A DNA stretch of 64,000 nt from Mycobacterium sp. (GTDB lineage Bacteria; Actinomycetota; Actinomycetes; Mycobacteriales; Mycobacteriaceae), in contig NZ_JAOPWB010000137.1 of the NCBI RefSeq assembly GCF_025965855.1, positions 1-64,000 of the forward strand, in the 5' to 3' direction. The notes under the pieces are model-generated. The model made no database searches and was not told the DNA's origin. It saw only the letters and a program-made list of their open reading frames with translations. Positions 26,578-34,642 of this stretch are shown here, piece after piece (the stretch's first letter is position 1; each line of letters opens with the position of its first letter). A program made the position numbers and the translations under genes.

Positions 26578-26955
26578 TCAACCGTCGGCGACGCGGCTCA
26601 GTGCGCTGTCGAGCGTGCCGTAAAGCGACAAAACGTTGTCTAACCCCATGAGCTTGATCGGCCTGCTGGTGGCCGGCCCATTCGCGACGACCGCGAACCG
26701 AGTGGGCGGCGCGACGTCGGCCTGCGCTGTCACCAGGACGGTCATCCCGGCTGAGGCCAGAAAATCCACTTTCGACAGGTCAACGACCAGGCCCGCGGGT
26801 CCGGTGGCCAGTGCTGTGTGTATCGCCTCGGCGAGTTGCGGCGCGCTGAGCATGTCCACTTCGCCCGAGACGGTTAGCACGACCGTCCCGTCTACTTGGT
26901 GTTTTTCTACCTCGAAGACCGTCGGATCGGCCGAATCGCCGGATTGTTCGATCAT
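26578..26955 (-). CDS. STAS-domain anti-sigma factor antagonist
   Basis: A 125-residue STAS protein: VSGEVDMLSAPQLAEAI at the first helix, and VDLSKVDFLASAGMTVLV with the Ser expected to be phosphorylated by the partner kinase. Unphosphorylated, it would free a sigma factor by binding the anti-sigma. Co-directional and upstream of the kinase-like gene. Start at an ATG after GTGAGTGATAAACC without a clear Shine-Dalgarno, so it may be leaderless or nearly so. Confidence 0.87.
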   Translation of the reverse strand: MIEQSGDSADPTVFEVEKHQVDGTVVLTVSGEVDMLSAPQLAEAIHTALATGPAGLVVDLSKVDFLASAGMTVLVTAQADVAPPTRFAVVANGPATSRPIKLMGLDNVLSLYGTLDSALSRVADG

Positions 26956-27349
26956 GGTTTATCACTCACATTCGCCCCGTGCGGGACACCGAGAAACAAC
27001 AGCCATTGCCATCCCGGGGCTGTCGATTCAACCCGCGTAACACGCCTTCTTGAGGAGAAACGCTCCATAGATCCTGCGCCGCAAGGCGGAGGCGCAGCCG
27101 CACGTGGTCATTCGATAGTAAGCCATGCCGAAAACGGCCGCTCGTAGCTGTGGCTTTGAGCCGTCTGTCGTGCCACGCCGGCAGTGACGAATTCGACTGA
27201 ACGAATTGTCGCGTCGCGCCGTCGTCCGGATGTGCGCGATCGTCGCCGGACATGTTGCGCGCGGGAGCCTCCCGTGGATGAATTGGGTCCACCGAGCTCG
27301 TTCCCAGGCTGCACGGCTTGGCCCGGCAAGACGGGAAAGGACGGTGGGC
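26956..27349. other. Divergent intergenic region
   Basis: About 390 bases between the STAS gene and the catalase-like gene. No coding sequence is convincing. On the minus strand there is a GTTT, 16 bases, GGGCGA arrangement that only loosely resembles a SigF promoter. Confidence 0.5.
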
Positions 27350-28480
27350 ATGGAGCCCGATGGTCACGAGGGAGCCCCAGACGGCGAAGCCGACGAAACC
27401 CAGCCCGAACGTTCTCGTCGCGCCGCGCTGAATCGTCGGAGCGCACTGCTCGGCATGGGTGCGGTCGCCGGTTTCGCCGCGGTGGACGTGGGCGGGTTCG
27501 CCTACGCCGGCGGCTGGCTGCGGCCGGACGCGCTGACACCGCCCCGGTTCGCCGATCGCTTCGAACACGTCTACGGCCGCCATGACGGGTTTCGCCGCAA
27601 CCATGCCAAAGGGCTGGCCGCCACGGGGTCTTTCGCGAGCACCGGGGCGGGCGCGGCCATCTGCCGGGCCGCGGTCTTCCGGTCGGGCACCGTTCCGCTG
27701 CTCGGCCGGTTTTCGCTGGGTGGCGGCCTGCCGGACCAGGCCGACAAGCCCGATACCGTCCGCGGCCTCGGGCTGCTGTTCCAGGCCGACGGCGAGCAGT
27801 GGCGCACCGCGATGGTCAACGTTCCCGTTTTCCCGGACAGCACCCCGCAGGGGTTTTATGAGCGGTTGCTCGCGTCCAAACCGCTGCCCGACACCGGCAA
27901 GCCCGACCCACAGAAGATGGCCGCGTTCCTCGATCGCCATCCCGAAACCGTCGCCGCGATGAAAATCATCAAACAGTCCCCACCCAGCGCGGGGTTTGCC
28001 GACAGCACGTTTTACGGGCTCAACGCCTTCTGGTTCACCAACGGCTCCGACGCCACCGTTCCGGTGCGCTGGTCGGCGGTGCCGCAGGACGCCGGCGGGA
28101 GCGGCGCCCCGCAGCCGCCGCGCGGTAAGGACTACTTGTTCGACGACCTCATCCGCACGTTGGCGCAGCGGCCGCTGAAGTGGCGGCTGGTCCTCACGAT
28201 CGGCGAGCCGGGCGATCCGACCCACGACGCCACCAAGCCGTGGCCGCAATCGCGGCGGTCCATCGACGCCGGCACCATCACCATCACCGCGGTTCAGACC
28301 GAGGAGGCCGGCAATGCGCGCGACATCAACTTCGACCCGCTGGTGCTGCCGGACGGCATCATGGCGTCCGATGATCCCTTGCTGGCGGCGAGGTCGGCCG
28401 TCTACGCGCGGTCCTTCACCCGCCGCGCCGAGGAGCCCAAGTCGCCCAGCGAGGTCAATGTCGCCCAGGTGCTCTCATGA
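27350..28480 (+). CDS. Tat-exported catalase-like haem peroxidase (SrpA type)
   Basis: A 376-residue member of the small catalase-related family. N-terminal twin-arginine signal (LNRRSALLGMGAVAGF), distal haem region with the conserved His in RNHAKGLAATGSFAS, and FYGLNAFWFTN and SAVYARSFTRR, where the proximal Tyr/Arg are expected. These are peroxidases rather than efficient catalases and act outside the cytoplasm. The ATG used gives the Tat signal; the listed frame starts 48 codons earlier. It overlaps the cytochrome b561 gene by 4 bases (ATGA), which suggests electrons come from that membrane protein. Confidence 0.88.
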   Translation: MEPDGHEGAPDGEADETQPERSRRAALNRRSALLGMGAVAGFAAVDVGGFAYAGGWLRPDALTPPRFADRFEHVYGRHDGFRRNHAKGLAATGSFASTGAGAAICRAAVFRSGTVPLLGRFSLGGGLPDQADKPDTVRGLGLLFQADGEQWRTAMVNVPVFPDSTPQGFYERLLASKPLPDTGKPDPQKMAAFLDRHPETVAAMKIIKQSPPSAGFADSTFYGLNAFWFTNGSDATVPVRWSAVPQDAGGSGAPQPPRGKDYLFDDLIRTLAQRPLKWRLVLTIGEPGDPTHDATKPWPQSRRSIDAGTITITAVQTEEAGNARDINFDPLVLPDGIMASDDPLLAARSAVYARSFTRRAEEPKSPSEVNVAQVLS

Positions 28481-29094
28481 CGGGCACCGCAAGCGAAACC
28501 ACTAGCACCCCAACGCGTTTCGCCCTGCCATCCCGAATTCTGCACTGGCTGATGGCGCCGATGGTCATCGTTCAGCTGCTGATCGGCGTGACCATGATCG
28601 CCTCGCTGAGCTATTATCCGCTGCTCCTGGCCATACATCGCCCGCTGGGTGTGTTGATCCTGGCCTTCGCCGCGGTGCGCCTGGCGAACCGGCTCACCCA
28701 CCGGCTTCCGCCCTTCCTGGCCACCATGGGCCCCGTCGAACGCCGCATCGCGTCGTGGTCGGAGTACCTGCTCTACGCGCTGTTACTCGTCCAGCCGCTG
28801 ATCGGGTGGGCCATGCTGTCGGCGGCGCGATTCCCGATCACCCTGGCGGGGCCGCTGCATCTGCCGGGCATCGCGCCGCACAACCTCGATCTCTACGCGG
28901 TGCTTCGTCAGGCCCACAGCGTCTTCGCCTTCTTGCTGTTCCTGACTTTCACCGCCCACGTCTGCGCGGTGCTGTTTCACACTCTGGTGCTGCGCGACGG
29001 CCTGCTTGACCGCATGGCGCTGTGGCCCACCAAACGCGTCCCCCCACAACGGGACGAAACCACGGTCCAGGCTCCGCCAGACGGATCCCCTTAG
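28477..29094 (+). CDS. Cytochrome b561-family membrane protein
   Basis: A 205-residue protein with four membrane helices and the expected histidines for two b haems: ILHWLM in helix 1, AIHRPLG in helix 2, QAHSVFAF and AHVCAVLFHTL near helices 3-4. It likely passes electrons from the quinone pool to the translationally coupled exported peroxidase. Pairs of this kind are found in many bacteria. Confidence 0.9.
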   Translation: MTGTASETTSTPTRFALPSRILHWLMAPMVIVQLLIGVTMIASLSYYPLLLAIHRPLGVLILAFAAVRLANRLTHRLPPFLATMGPVERRIASWSEYLLYALLLVQPLIGWAMLSAARFPITLAGPLHLPGIAPHNLDLYAVLRQAHSVFAFLLFLTFTAHVCAVLFHTLVLRDGLLDRMALWPTKRVPPQRDETTVQAPPDGSP

Positions 29095-29140
29095 CCGCCA
29101 GCGCAACTCGCCGACCCGCCACAACGGGTTTCGTGCGAAC

Positions 29141-29761
29141 ATGACCAACGTGGCGTACGAGAACGATCTCACCGGCCTTGTCGTCATCGACCCGTACAAC
29201 GATTTCATTTCCGAGGGCGGCAAAGTGTGGGATCGCCTGAAGGGTGTCGCCGAGGCCAACCAGTGCGTCCCACACATGCGGCAAGTCCTCGACGCCGCAC
29301 GAGCCGCCGGCGTCCGTGTTTTCTACGCGCTGCACCACCGGTACCGGCCCGGCGACTATGAGACGTGGAAGTACATCGCGCCGATCCAGAGGGCGGCGTG
29401 GTCGCGCAGGACCTTCGAATACGGAACCTGGGGCGGTGAGCTACGCCCCGAGTTCGAGCCCCAGCCGGGGGACATCGTCGCCAAAGAGCATTGGTGTTCC
29501 AGTGGTTTCGCCAACACCGACCTGGATCTTCTGCTCAAGAGGCATGGCATCCATCGGCTCATCATGGTGGGACTCATAGCGCACACCTGTCTCGAGGCGA
29601 CGGTTCGATACGGCGCCGAACTCGGCTATGAGGTCACGGTGGTCAAGGACGCGACCGCGAGCTATTCGGATACGGAGATGCATGCCGCACTCGAGGTCAA
29701 TATCCCGAACTACGCCAGCGCCATTCTCACCGCGGACGAGGTCGTGGACGCGCTGACGTAG
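29141..29761 (+). CDS. Isochorismatase-family cysteine hydrolase
   Basis: A 206-residue protein with the cysteine-hydrolase triad: Asp in VVIDPYNDF, Lys in IVAKEHWCSSGF and the nucleophilic Cys in GLIAHTCLEATVRYGAELGY, with the cis-peptide before the Cys. The family hydrolyses amides such as nicotinamide or N-carbamoyl compounds; substrate unknown. The listed frame starts 45 codons earlier within the b561 gene. Same direction as the peroxidase pair, 46 bases downstream. Confidence 0.88.
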   Translation: MTNVAYENDLTGLVVIDPYNDFISEGGKVWDRLKGVAEANQCVPHMRQVLDAARAAGVRVFYALHHRYRPGDYETWKYIAPIQRAAWSRRTFEYGTWGGELRPEFEPQPGDIVAKEHWCSSGFANTDLDLLLKRHGIHRLIMVGLIAHTCLEATVRYGAELGYEVTVVKDATASYSDTEMHAALEVNIPNYASAILTADEVVDALT

Positions 29762-29813
29762 GTACCGCAAAAACACCCTGTCCGGAAAAGTGCGACGGCG
29801 GTAGCCCCTGAGC

Positions 29814-30560
29814 ATGCTGATCGCGGCCCTACGCGATATCCAATGGCGACGGCGGCGCCTCGTCATCGCGATCATCAGCACGGGTTTGGTCTTCGCGATG
29901 ACGCTCGTCTTGACGGGGCTGGCGAACGGCTTCCGCGTCGAGGCCCAGCGAACCGTCGATGCCATGGGCGTCGACGCGTTCGTGGTCAAGGCTGGTGCGG
30001 CCGGGCCGTTCCTCGGTTCGACACCGTTCGCCCAGGTCGACGTGGCGCGGGTGGCCGCCGCGCCCGGAGTGGAGGCCGCGGCCCCGCTGGCGACCGCGGC
30101 CTCGACCATCAGGGAAGGCGCCTCGGCTCGAAATGCGACGGCCTTCGGCGCGCCGGCGCGCGGACCCGGCATGCCGCAAGCCTCGGAGGGTCGGACACCG
30201 ACGGCGCCCGACGAGGTCGAGGTGTCGAGCACGCTTGGCAAGCACATCGGCGAGGACCTGCAGGTCGGTGCGCGCACACTGCGGATCGTCGGGATCGTGC
30301 CCAATGCCACCGCGCTGGCGAAGACGCCGTGCATCTTCCTGACGACCGAGGGCCTGCAGCAACTGGCTTACAACGGGCAGCCGATGCTCACCTCGATCGG
30401 GATCATCGGCAGCCCCCGACAGCTCCCGGACGGCTACCAGAGCGTCGAGCGGGCGGCCGGCGTCAACGATCTGTTGCGCCCATTGAAGGTGGCGGTTGCC
30501 GCGATCACGATCGTGGCTTTCCTGCTGTGGATCGTGGCGGTGCTTATCGTCGGCTCCCTG
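29814..30560 (+). pseudogene. ABC transporter permease (FtsX/MacB-like), 3' part deleted
   Basis: About 249 residues of a FtsX-type permease: N-terminal helix RLVIAIISTGLVFAMTLVLTG, an extracytoplasmic domain, then the second helix VAVAAITIVAFLLWIVAVLIVGSL. Right after that helix the sequence jumps out of register into the ATPase gene; the remaining two helices expected for the family are absent, and the frame then reads meaningless Arg-rich sequence. The neighbouring ATPase is cut at the same point, so a single deletion removed the end of this gene and the start of the next. The intact two-gene arrangement is known from mycobacteria (Rv0072/Rv0073 type). Confidence 0.78.
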
Positions 30561-30567
30561 TGGGGCG

Positions 30568-31377
30568 ATCAAGTTCGGTGGCATCGACGTCACCGCGCTC
30601 GACGGCCGAGAGCTGGGGAAGTATCGGCGCGACACGGTGGGCATCGTCTTCCAGGCGTTCAATCTGGTCCCCAGCCTCACCGCCCTGGAGAACGTGATGG
30701 TTCCGCTGCGCGCCGCCGGGTGGTCGCGCGCGGCCTCGCGCCGGCGCGCCGAGCAACTGCTCAACCGCGTCAATCTCGCCGATCGGATGAATCACCGCCC
30801 TGGGGACCTCAGCGGCGGGCAGCAGCAACGGGTTGCGGTGGCTCGCGCGATCGCACTGGAACCGCCGTTGATCCTCGCTGACGAGCCGACCGCGCACCTC
30901 CACTTCATCCAGGTGGAGGAGGTGTTGCGGCTGATCCGCTCGCTGGCGGAGGGCGAGCGTGTGGTGGTGGTCGCGACCCACGACAGCCGGATACTGCCGA
31001 TGGCCGATCACGTCGTCGAGCTGGCGCCCGCGCACGCATCGACGAACCGGCTCCCCGAAACCGTCCAGCTGAAGGCCGGCGAGGTGCTGTTTGAGCAGTG
31101 CACGATGGGGGATTTGATCTATGTGGTGTCCGAGGGTGAGTTCGATATCGTCCGCGAACTGGCCGACGGTGGTGAGGAGCTGGTCAAGGTGGCCGGGCCG
31201 GGGGACTACTTCGGCGAAATGGGCGTGCTGTTCCACATGCCGCGTTCGGCGACGGTGCGCGCCCGAACCGACGCGACGGCGGTCGGCTACACGGCCCAGG
31301 CGTTCCGTGAGCGACTCGGCGCGGCGGGTATCAGCGGGGTGGTCGGGCAACACGAGCTGGCACGGACCGACGGATGA
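30568..31377 (+). pseudogene. ABC ATPase with C-terminal cNMP-binding domain, 5' part deleted
   Basis: It begins in the middle of an ABC ATPase at IKFGGIDVTALDG and keeps the Q-loop (IVFQAFNLV), signature (DLSGGQQQRVAVARA), Walker B (LILADEPTA) and switch His (VATHDSR), but the Walker A P-loop and everything before it are missing. The D-loop reads AHLHF, where Asp is expected at the second His. The C-terminal 110 residues are a cyclic-nucleotide-binding fold (GEVLFEQCTMGDLIYVVSEGEFDIV, PGDYFGEMGVLFHMPRSATVRA). It cannot hydrolyse ATP, and no natural start is left. The cNMP-like domain itself is intact. Confidence 0.78.
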
Positions 31378-31476
31378 CCTGCCTGCTCGCGCGCCGATCC
31401 GGCGAATATGATCGGCACGATTCGAGCTTGACGGTGTGCCGTCACCGACAGTGCCACGAGGGAGTGGGGAATTTCC

Positions 31477-32370
31477 ATGCCGAACCAGCAGCAAGCCGAC
31501 CGCATGACGTCGGGCAAGGGGTTCATTGCAGCGCTCGACCAGAGCGGAGGCTCTACGCCCAAGGCGCTGCGCCTGTACGGCATCGAGGAGGACGCGTATT
31601 CCTCCGAGGAGGAGATGTTCGACCTCATCCACCAGATGCGTTCGCGGATCATCACCTCCCCGGCGTTCAACGGCGACCGGGTGCTGGCGGCGATCCTGTT
31701 CGAACAGACCATGGACCGTGACATCGAGGGCAAGCCGTCGACCACCTACCTGTGGGAAACCAAGGGCGTGGTGCCCTTCCTCAAAATCGACAAGGGTCTG
31801 GCGGAGGCGTCCGACGGCGTGCAGCTGATGAAGCCGATACCGGGGCTGGACCAGCTACTCGAGCGGGCGGTGAGCAAGGGTGTTTTCGGCACCAAGGAAC
31901 GGTCGGTGATCGGCGGCGCCAACGCCGACGGCATCGCCGCGGTGGTGGCCCAGCAGTTCGAGCTGGCCCACCAGGTGCTGTCGCACGGCCTGGTGCCCAT
32001 CATCGAGCCCGAGGTCACCATCTCGATCCCGGACAAAGCCCAGGCTGAGGGCATCCTGCGCGACGAAATCACCAAGCAACTCGAAACCGTGCCCGACGGG
32101 CAGCGCGTGATGCTCAAGGTGAGCCTGCCGACCCAGGTCAACTTCTACCTTCCCCTGATCGAACACCCGAAGGTGATGCGCGTGGTCGCGCTGTCCGGCG
32201 GCTACTCTCGCGAGGAGGCCAACGAGCTGCTGGCGAAGAACAAGGGATTGATCGCCAGCTTCAGCCGTGCGCTGACCGAGGGGCTTAGGGTCGACCAGTC
32301 CGACGAGCAGTTCAACGCCACGCTGGACAAGGCGATCCAGTCGATCTACGACGCTTCGGTCGCCGGCTGA
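31477..32370 (+). CDS. Class I fructose-bisphosphate aldolase
   Basis: A 297-residue Schiff-base aldolase cleaving fructose 1,6-bisphosphate. Opening [19 protein letters not shown], the acidic [10 protein letters not shown] strand and the Schiff-base Lys in [11 protein letters not shown], followed by [14 protein letters not shown] at the phosphate site. Length is normal for the bacterial class I group. Mycobacteria usually rely on a class II aldolase, so this is likely a second, metal-independent enzyme. GGGAGTGGGG precedes the ATG. Confidence 0.93.
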   Translation: MPNQQQADRMTSGKGFIAALDQSGGSTPKALRLYGIEEDAYSSEEEMFDLIHQMRSRIITSPAFNGDRVLAAILFEQTMDRDIEGKPSTTYLWETKGVVPFLKIDKGLAEASDGVQLMKPIPGLDQLLERAVSKGVFGTKERSVIGGANADGIAAVVAQQFELAHQVLSHGLVPIIEPEVTISIPDKAQAEGILRDEITKQLETVPDGQRVMLKVSLPTQVNFYLPLIEHPKVMRVVALSGGYSREEANELLAKNKGLIASFSRALTEGLRVDQSDEQFNATLDKAIQSIYDASVAG

Positions 32371-32382
32371 ACGGGACGCGCA

Positions 32383-33471
32383 TTAGTAGCGGTGGTTCGC
32401 CATTGGCGGCCCGCGCTGGCCGGGGTCGCCGTCGTCCGACACCAACGCGGGCACCATTTCACTCGTCACCAATCCCTCGCGCTGAGTGAGTTCGTCGATC
32501 ACGGCAAAGGATTCGGCGATGTTGGCCGGGGTATCGATGACGATGGTGACCGCCGGGACGCGACGCCTCAGCGAGAGCAGCTTGTCCCCGTGTGGTTGGT
32601 GCTCTCCGTGGTAACCCCAGATGCCCCGCACCACAGTGGCGCCGTCCGCCGATTCGCGCTGACGAAGCCGTTGGACGATCGCGCGGTGAATCGGCACACC
32701 GTCGTGAAGGCCCGATTCGGAGGTATAGACCATCAGCTTCTGCCACAGGGGCAGGCCGTGTTCGTCGACCCCCGGCAAGGCGTGCGGCCGTTCCAGTAAT
32801 TCGCCGTCGCGCTTGCACACGCGGACCCGCTCGAGCGTGAACATGGGCCGGCGGACCAGCGCGCCGAGCTCCGGCAGCACCCGGGCGATGCGGTCGCCGG
32901 ACCCGACCGCAACGATCATCATCGGGACATCGCCATTGCGACCGAAAAAGCGCGCGCGTTGGCGTTGTCCGTGGGTGAGGCCGTCTACGCCCAGGAATAC
33001 CGTTGCGCCGGCGACGCGGCGCCGGTGCATCAAATCGCAGATCGCGATGTAGGCCGGCACGCCGTGGACGCGTTCCTTGCGGCCGACGTAAATCGTCAGC
33101 TTGACGGCTTCGCGCAAGTCGTCGGGAAGTGCCGGAACCCCGCTGATGTTGGAGTCCTCGCGCACCAGCCGCGCGCGCTCCAGCGTTACCAGGCCTCGCT
33201 GTTTGATCTCGAGCACCGGGTCGATCAGCGCCTCGACCGTTTTCCGGGTATCCACCGCGACGATCACCACCGGCGGGTCCTCGGACAGCGTCAGCGACTC
33301 GTCGGTTCTGAGGTGGCGCCCAGTCCCGAAGCCGCCGATGCCGCGCAGCACGACGCAGCTGGCGATGCGGTGCTGTTCGTAGAGGCGCAGCAGCGCGTCG
33401 GACACGAAGCCCTCGCGGGTGCGTCGTCGCTCGGCCATATAGGTACTGAGCTTCAGACAGTCTTCGTCCAC
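32383..33471 (-). CDS. Protein with three tandem DUF190 domains
   Basis: The 362 residues divide into three copies of the small PII-like DUF190 fold, usually a single-domain protein of about 110 residues: copy 1 (CLKLSTYMAERRR, CVVLRGIGGFGTG), copy 2 (VKLTIYVGRKERVHGVPAYIAI, ATVFLGVDGLTHG) and copy 3 (QKLMVYTSESGLHDGVPIHRAI, ATVVRGIWGYHGE). Each ends in a VVIVAVDT-like strand and a helix with GLVTLERARL-like text. DUF190 genes often lie beside crcB fluoride channels, and Rv3071 of M. tuberculosis has this size and setting, but no crcB is seen here. Convergent with the aldolase. Ligand unknown. Confidence 0.85.
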   Translation of the reverse strand: MDEDCLKLSTYMAERRRTREGFVSDALLRLYEQHRIASCVVLRGIGGFGTGRHLRTDESLTLSEDPPVVIVAVDTRKTVEALIDPVLEIKQRGLVTLERARLVREDSNISGVPALPDDLREAVKLTIYVGRKERVHGVPAYIAICDLMHRRRVAGATVFLGVDGLTHGQRQRARFFGRNGDVPMMIVAVGSGDRIARVLPELGALVRRPMFTLERVRVCKRDGELLERPHALPGVDEHGLPLWQKLMVYTSESGLHDGVPIHRAIVQRLRQRESADGATVVRGIWGYHGEHQPHGDKLLSLRRRVPAVTIVIDTPANIAESFAVIDELTQREGLVTSEMVPALVSDDGDPGQRGPPMANHRY

Positions 33472-33875
33472 GCCCGCTCCTCAGGCCTTGCTGTCCGGGA
33501 GTTTCGGCGCCCCCACTCGCTGGGGAAACCCGCACGTCCTGTCGCCGTGCGGGATCTTACCCGCAGGATGACGTGCCGCCCGCCCGATGGCTCGCGTCTA
33601 GGTCCCGGCGCGCGCCGGACTTGGGACCAATCCCTCGGCTGCAGCGTGGTAGGAACCGCTATTGTGGTGTCTGCCGTGATGATTCGCATCGGAACCGCTA
33701 CGCGGACGTTCACACCGCGTGGTCGCGCAACCGCGAAACAAGGAGTCGTCGTGCGCTAGTGAGCGCATGGCCGACCGGTTCAACGGCACCCCGCGGAGCG
33801 AACCGCCACCGGCCAAGGCTGATGGCAGAGCACTACTACAAGAAGAGCGCGTTGCTGCGTCCGCTGCGTTCTTGG
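33472..33875. other. Intergenic region with strong stem-loops upstream of the triple-DUF190 gene
   Basis: About 400 bases without a credible gene. Reading the minus strand, the last 100 or so bases before the DUF190 gene can fold: CCCGCACG pairs with CGTGCGGG around 9 bases, and closer to the start GTTTCCCC pairs with GGGG and GAAAC. It may be a structured leader. It does not match the fluoride-riboswitch core. Confidence 0.4.
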
Positions 33876-34475
33876 TCAGCGGCCCGGCCCGAGTGCCTCG
33901 ACGATGATTCGGGTGGTGCGCTCGGCCCGACGTCGTGAGTATTGTTGCGCCCCAGACAGTATCGGGTACACCGTCCCACCGACGATGGCGTCCGCCGCTG
34001 AGTCGGCGGCCGACGCGTCGATGCCGTCGGCGACGAGCCGGGCCCGGACGCTGTCGTGCAACGGCGCACTGAACCCGGCGCGGAGTTTGATCGCGATGTC
34101 CTCGTGCTCCATGCAGGCGGCGGTCAGGATTCGCAGCATGGCCGACCCGCGCGCCGTTGTCAGGCTCGCGACGAGTCTGCCCACCCACCGCACCAGGTCG
34201 GCGGACAGGTCCTCGGTGTGGTCCACCGACGCCAGGATCTTGTCGGCGTCCTCGAGCATGACGTCGGCGACCAGTGCGGGACGGCTGGGCCACCAGCGAT
34301 AGATGGTCTGTTTTCCCACACCCGCCCGGGCGGCGACCGCCTCGATGGTCAAGCCGTCGAATCCGCGCTCGAGAAGCAGTTCTCGGGTTGCGGTGACGAT
34401 CGCCGTGCGCGATTTCTCGCTGCGGCGCCGTGGGGAGCTCGCCGGGGGGTTCTCCTGGGTGAGATCGGTTGGCAT
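33876..34475 (-). CDS. TetR-family regulator, divergent from the double acyl-CoA dehydrogenase
   Basis: 199 residues. The N-terminal helix-turn-helix is clear ([42 protein letters not shown]), with the WWPSR variant common in one TetR subgroup, followed by a C-terminal ligand/dimer domain. A perfect inverted repeat lies in the divergent gap. The same core recurs before the FadD17-like gene, so this protein is the best candidate to control both ends of the catabolic island, presumably in response to a CoA ester. Confidence 0.9.
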   Translation of the reverse strand: MPTDLTQENPPASSPRRRSEKSRTAIVTATRELLLERGFDGLTIEAVAARAGVGKQTIYRWWPSRPALVADVMLEDADKILASVDHTEDLSADLVRWVGRLVASLTTARGSAMLRILTAACMEHEDIAIKLRAGFSAPLHDSVRARLVADGIDASAADSAADAIVGGTVYPILSGAQQYSRRRAERTTRIIVEALGPGR

Positions 34476-34561
34476 CTAAGTGATCCTCATCTCCCAATGT
34501 CCCTCTGGTCGCCCGCCGGGTCGGGCCGCTTTACATATCCTGACCCGCCCCGTAGTCTGCC

Positions 34562-34585
34562 ACAAGACGAGACGGTTCGTCTTGT
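34562..34585. promoter_or_regulatory. TetR operator, copy 1 (ACGAGACGG-NN-CGTCTT)
   Basis: Perfect arms ACAAGACGA and TCGTCTTGT, 6-base spacer, between the TetR gene and the double FadE gene. The 17-base core ACGAGACGGTTCGTCTT is shared, apart from the two central bases, with the site before the FadD17-like gene. Confidence 0.75.
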
Positions 34586-34642
34586 AAAGAAGGGGCAGCG
34601 GTCTTCGATGGCGTGTCGTCTCAGCCGCGCGGGGTCGTGGTC

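Noticed and set aside
26972-26997. SigF-type promoter before the STAS gene
   Set aside because: GTTT is present, but the -10 reads GGGCGA rather than GGGTAT; the match is too weak.
33472-33600. Fluoride or glycine riboswitch upstream of the DUF190 gene
   Set aside because: Stem-loops exist, but neither the fluoride-riboswitch core nor the glycine-riboswitch core can be matched.
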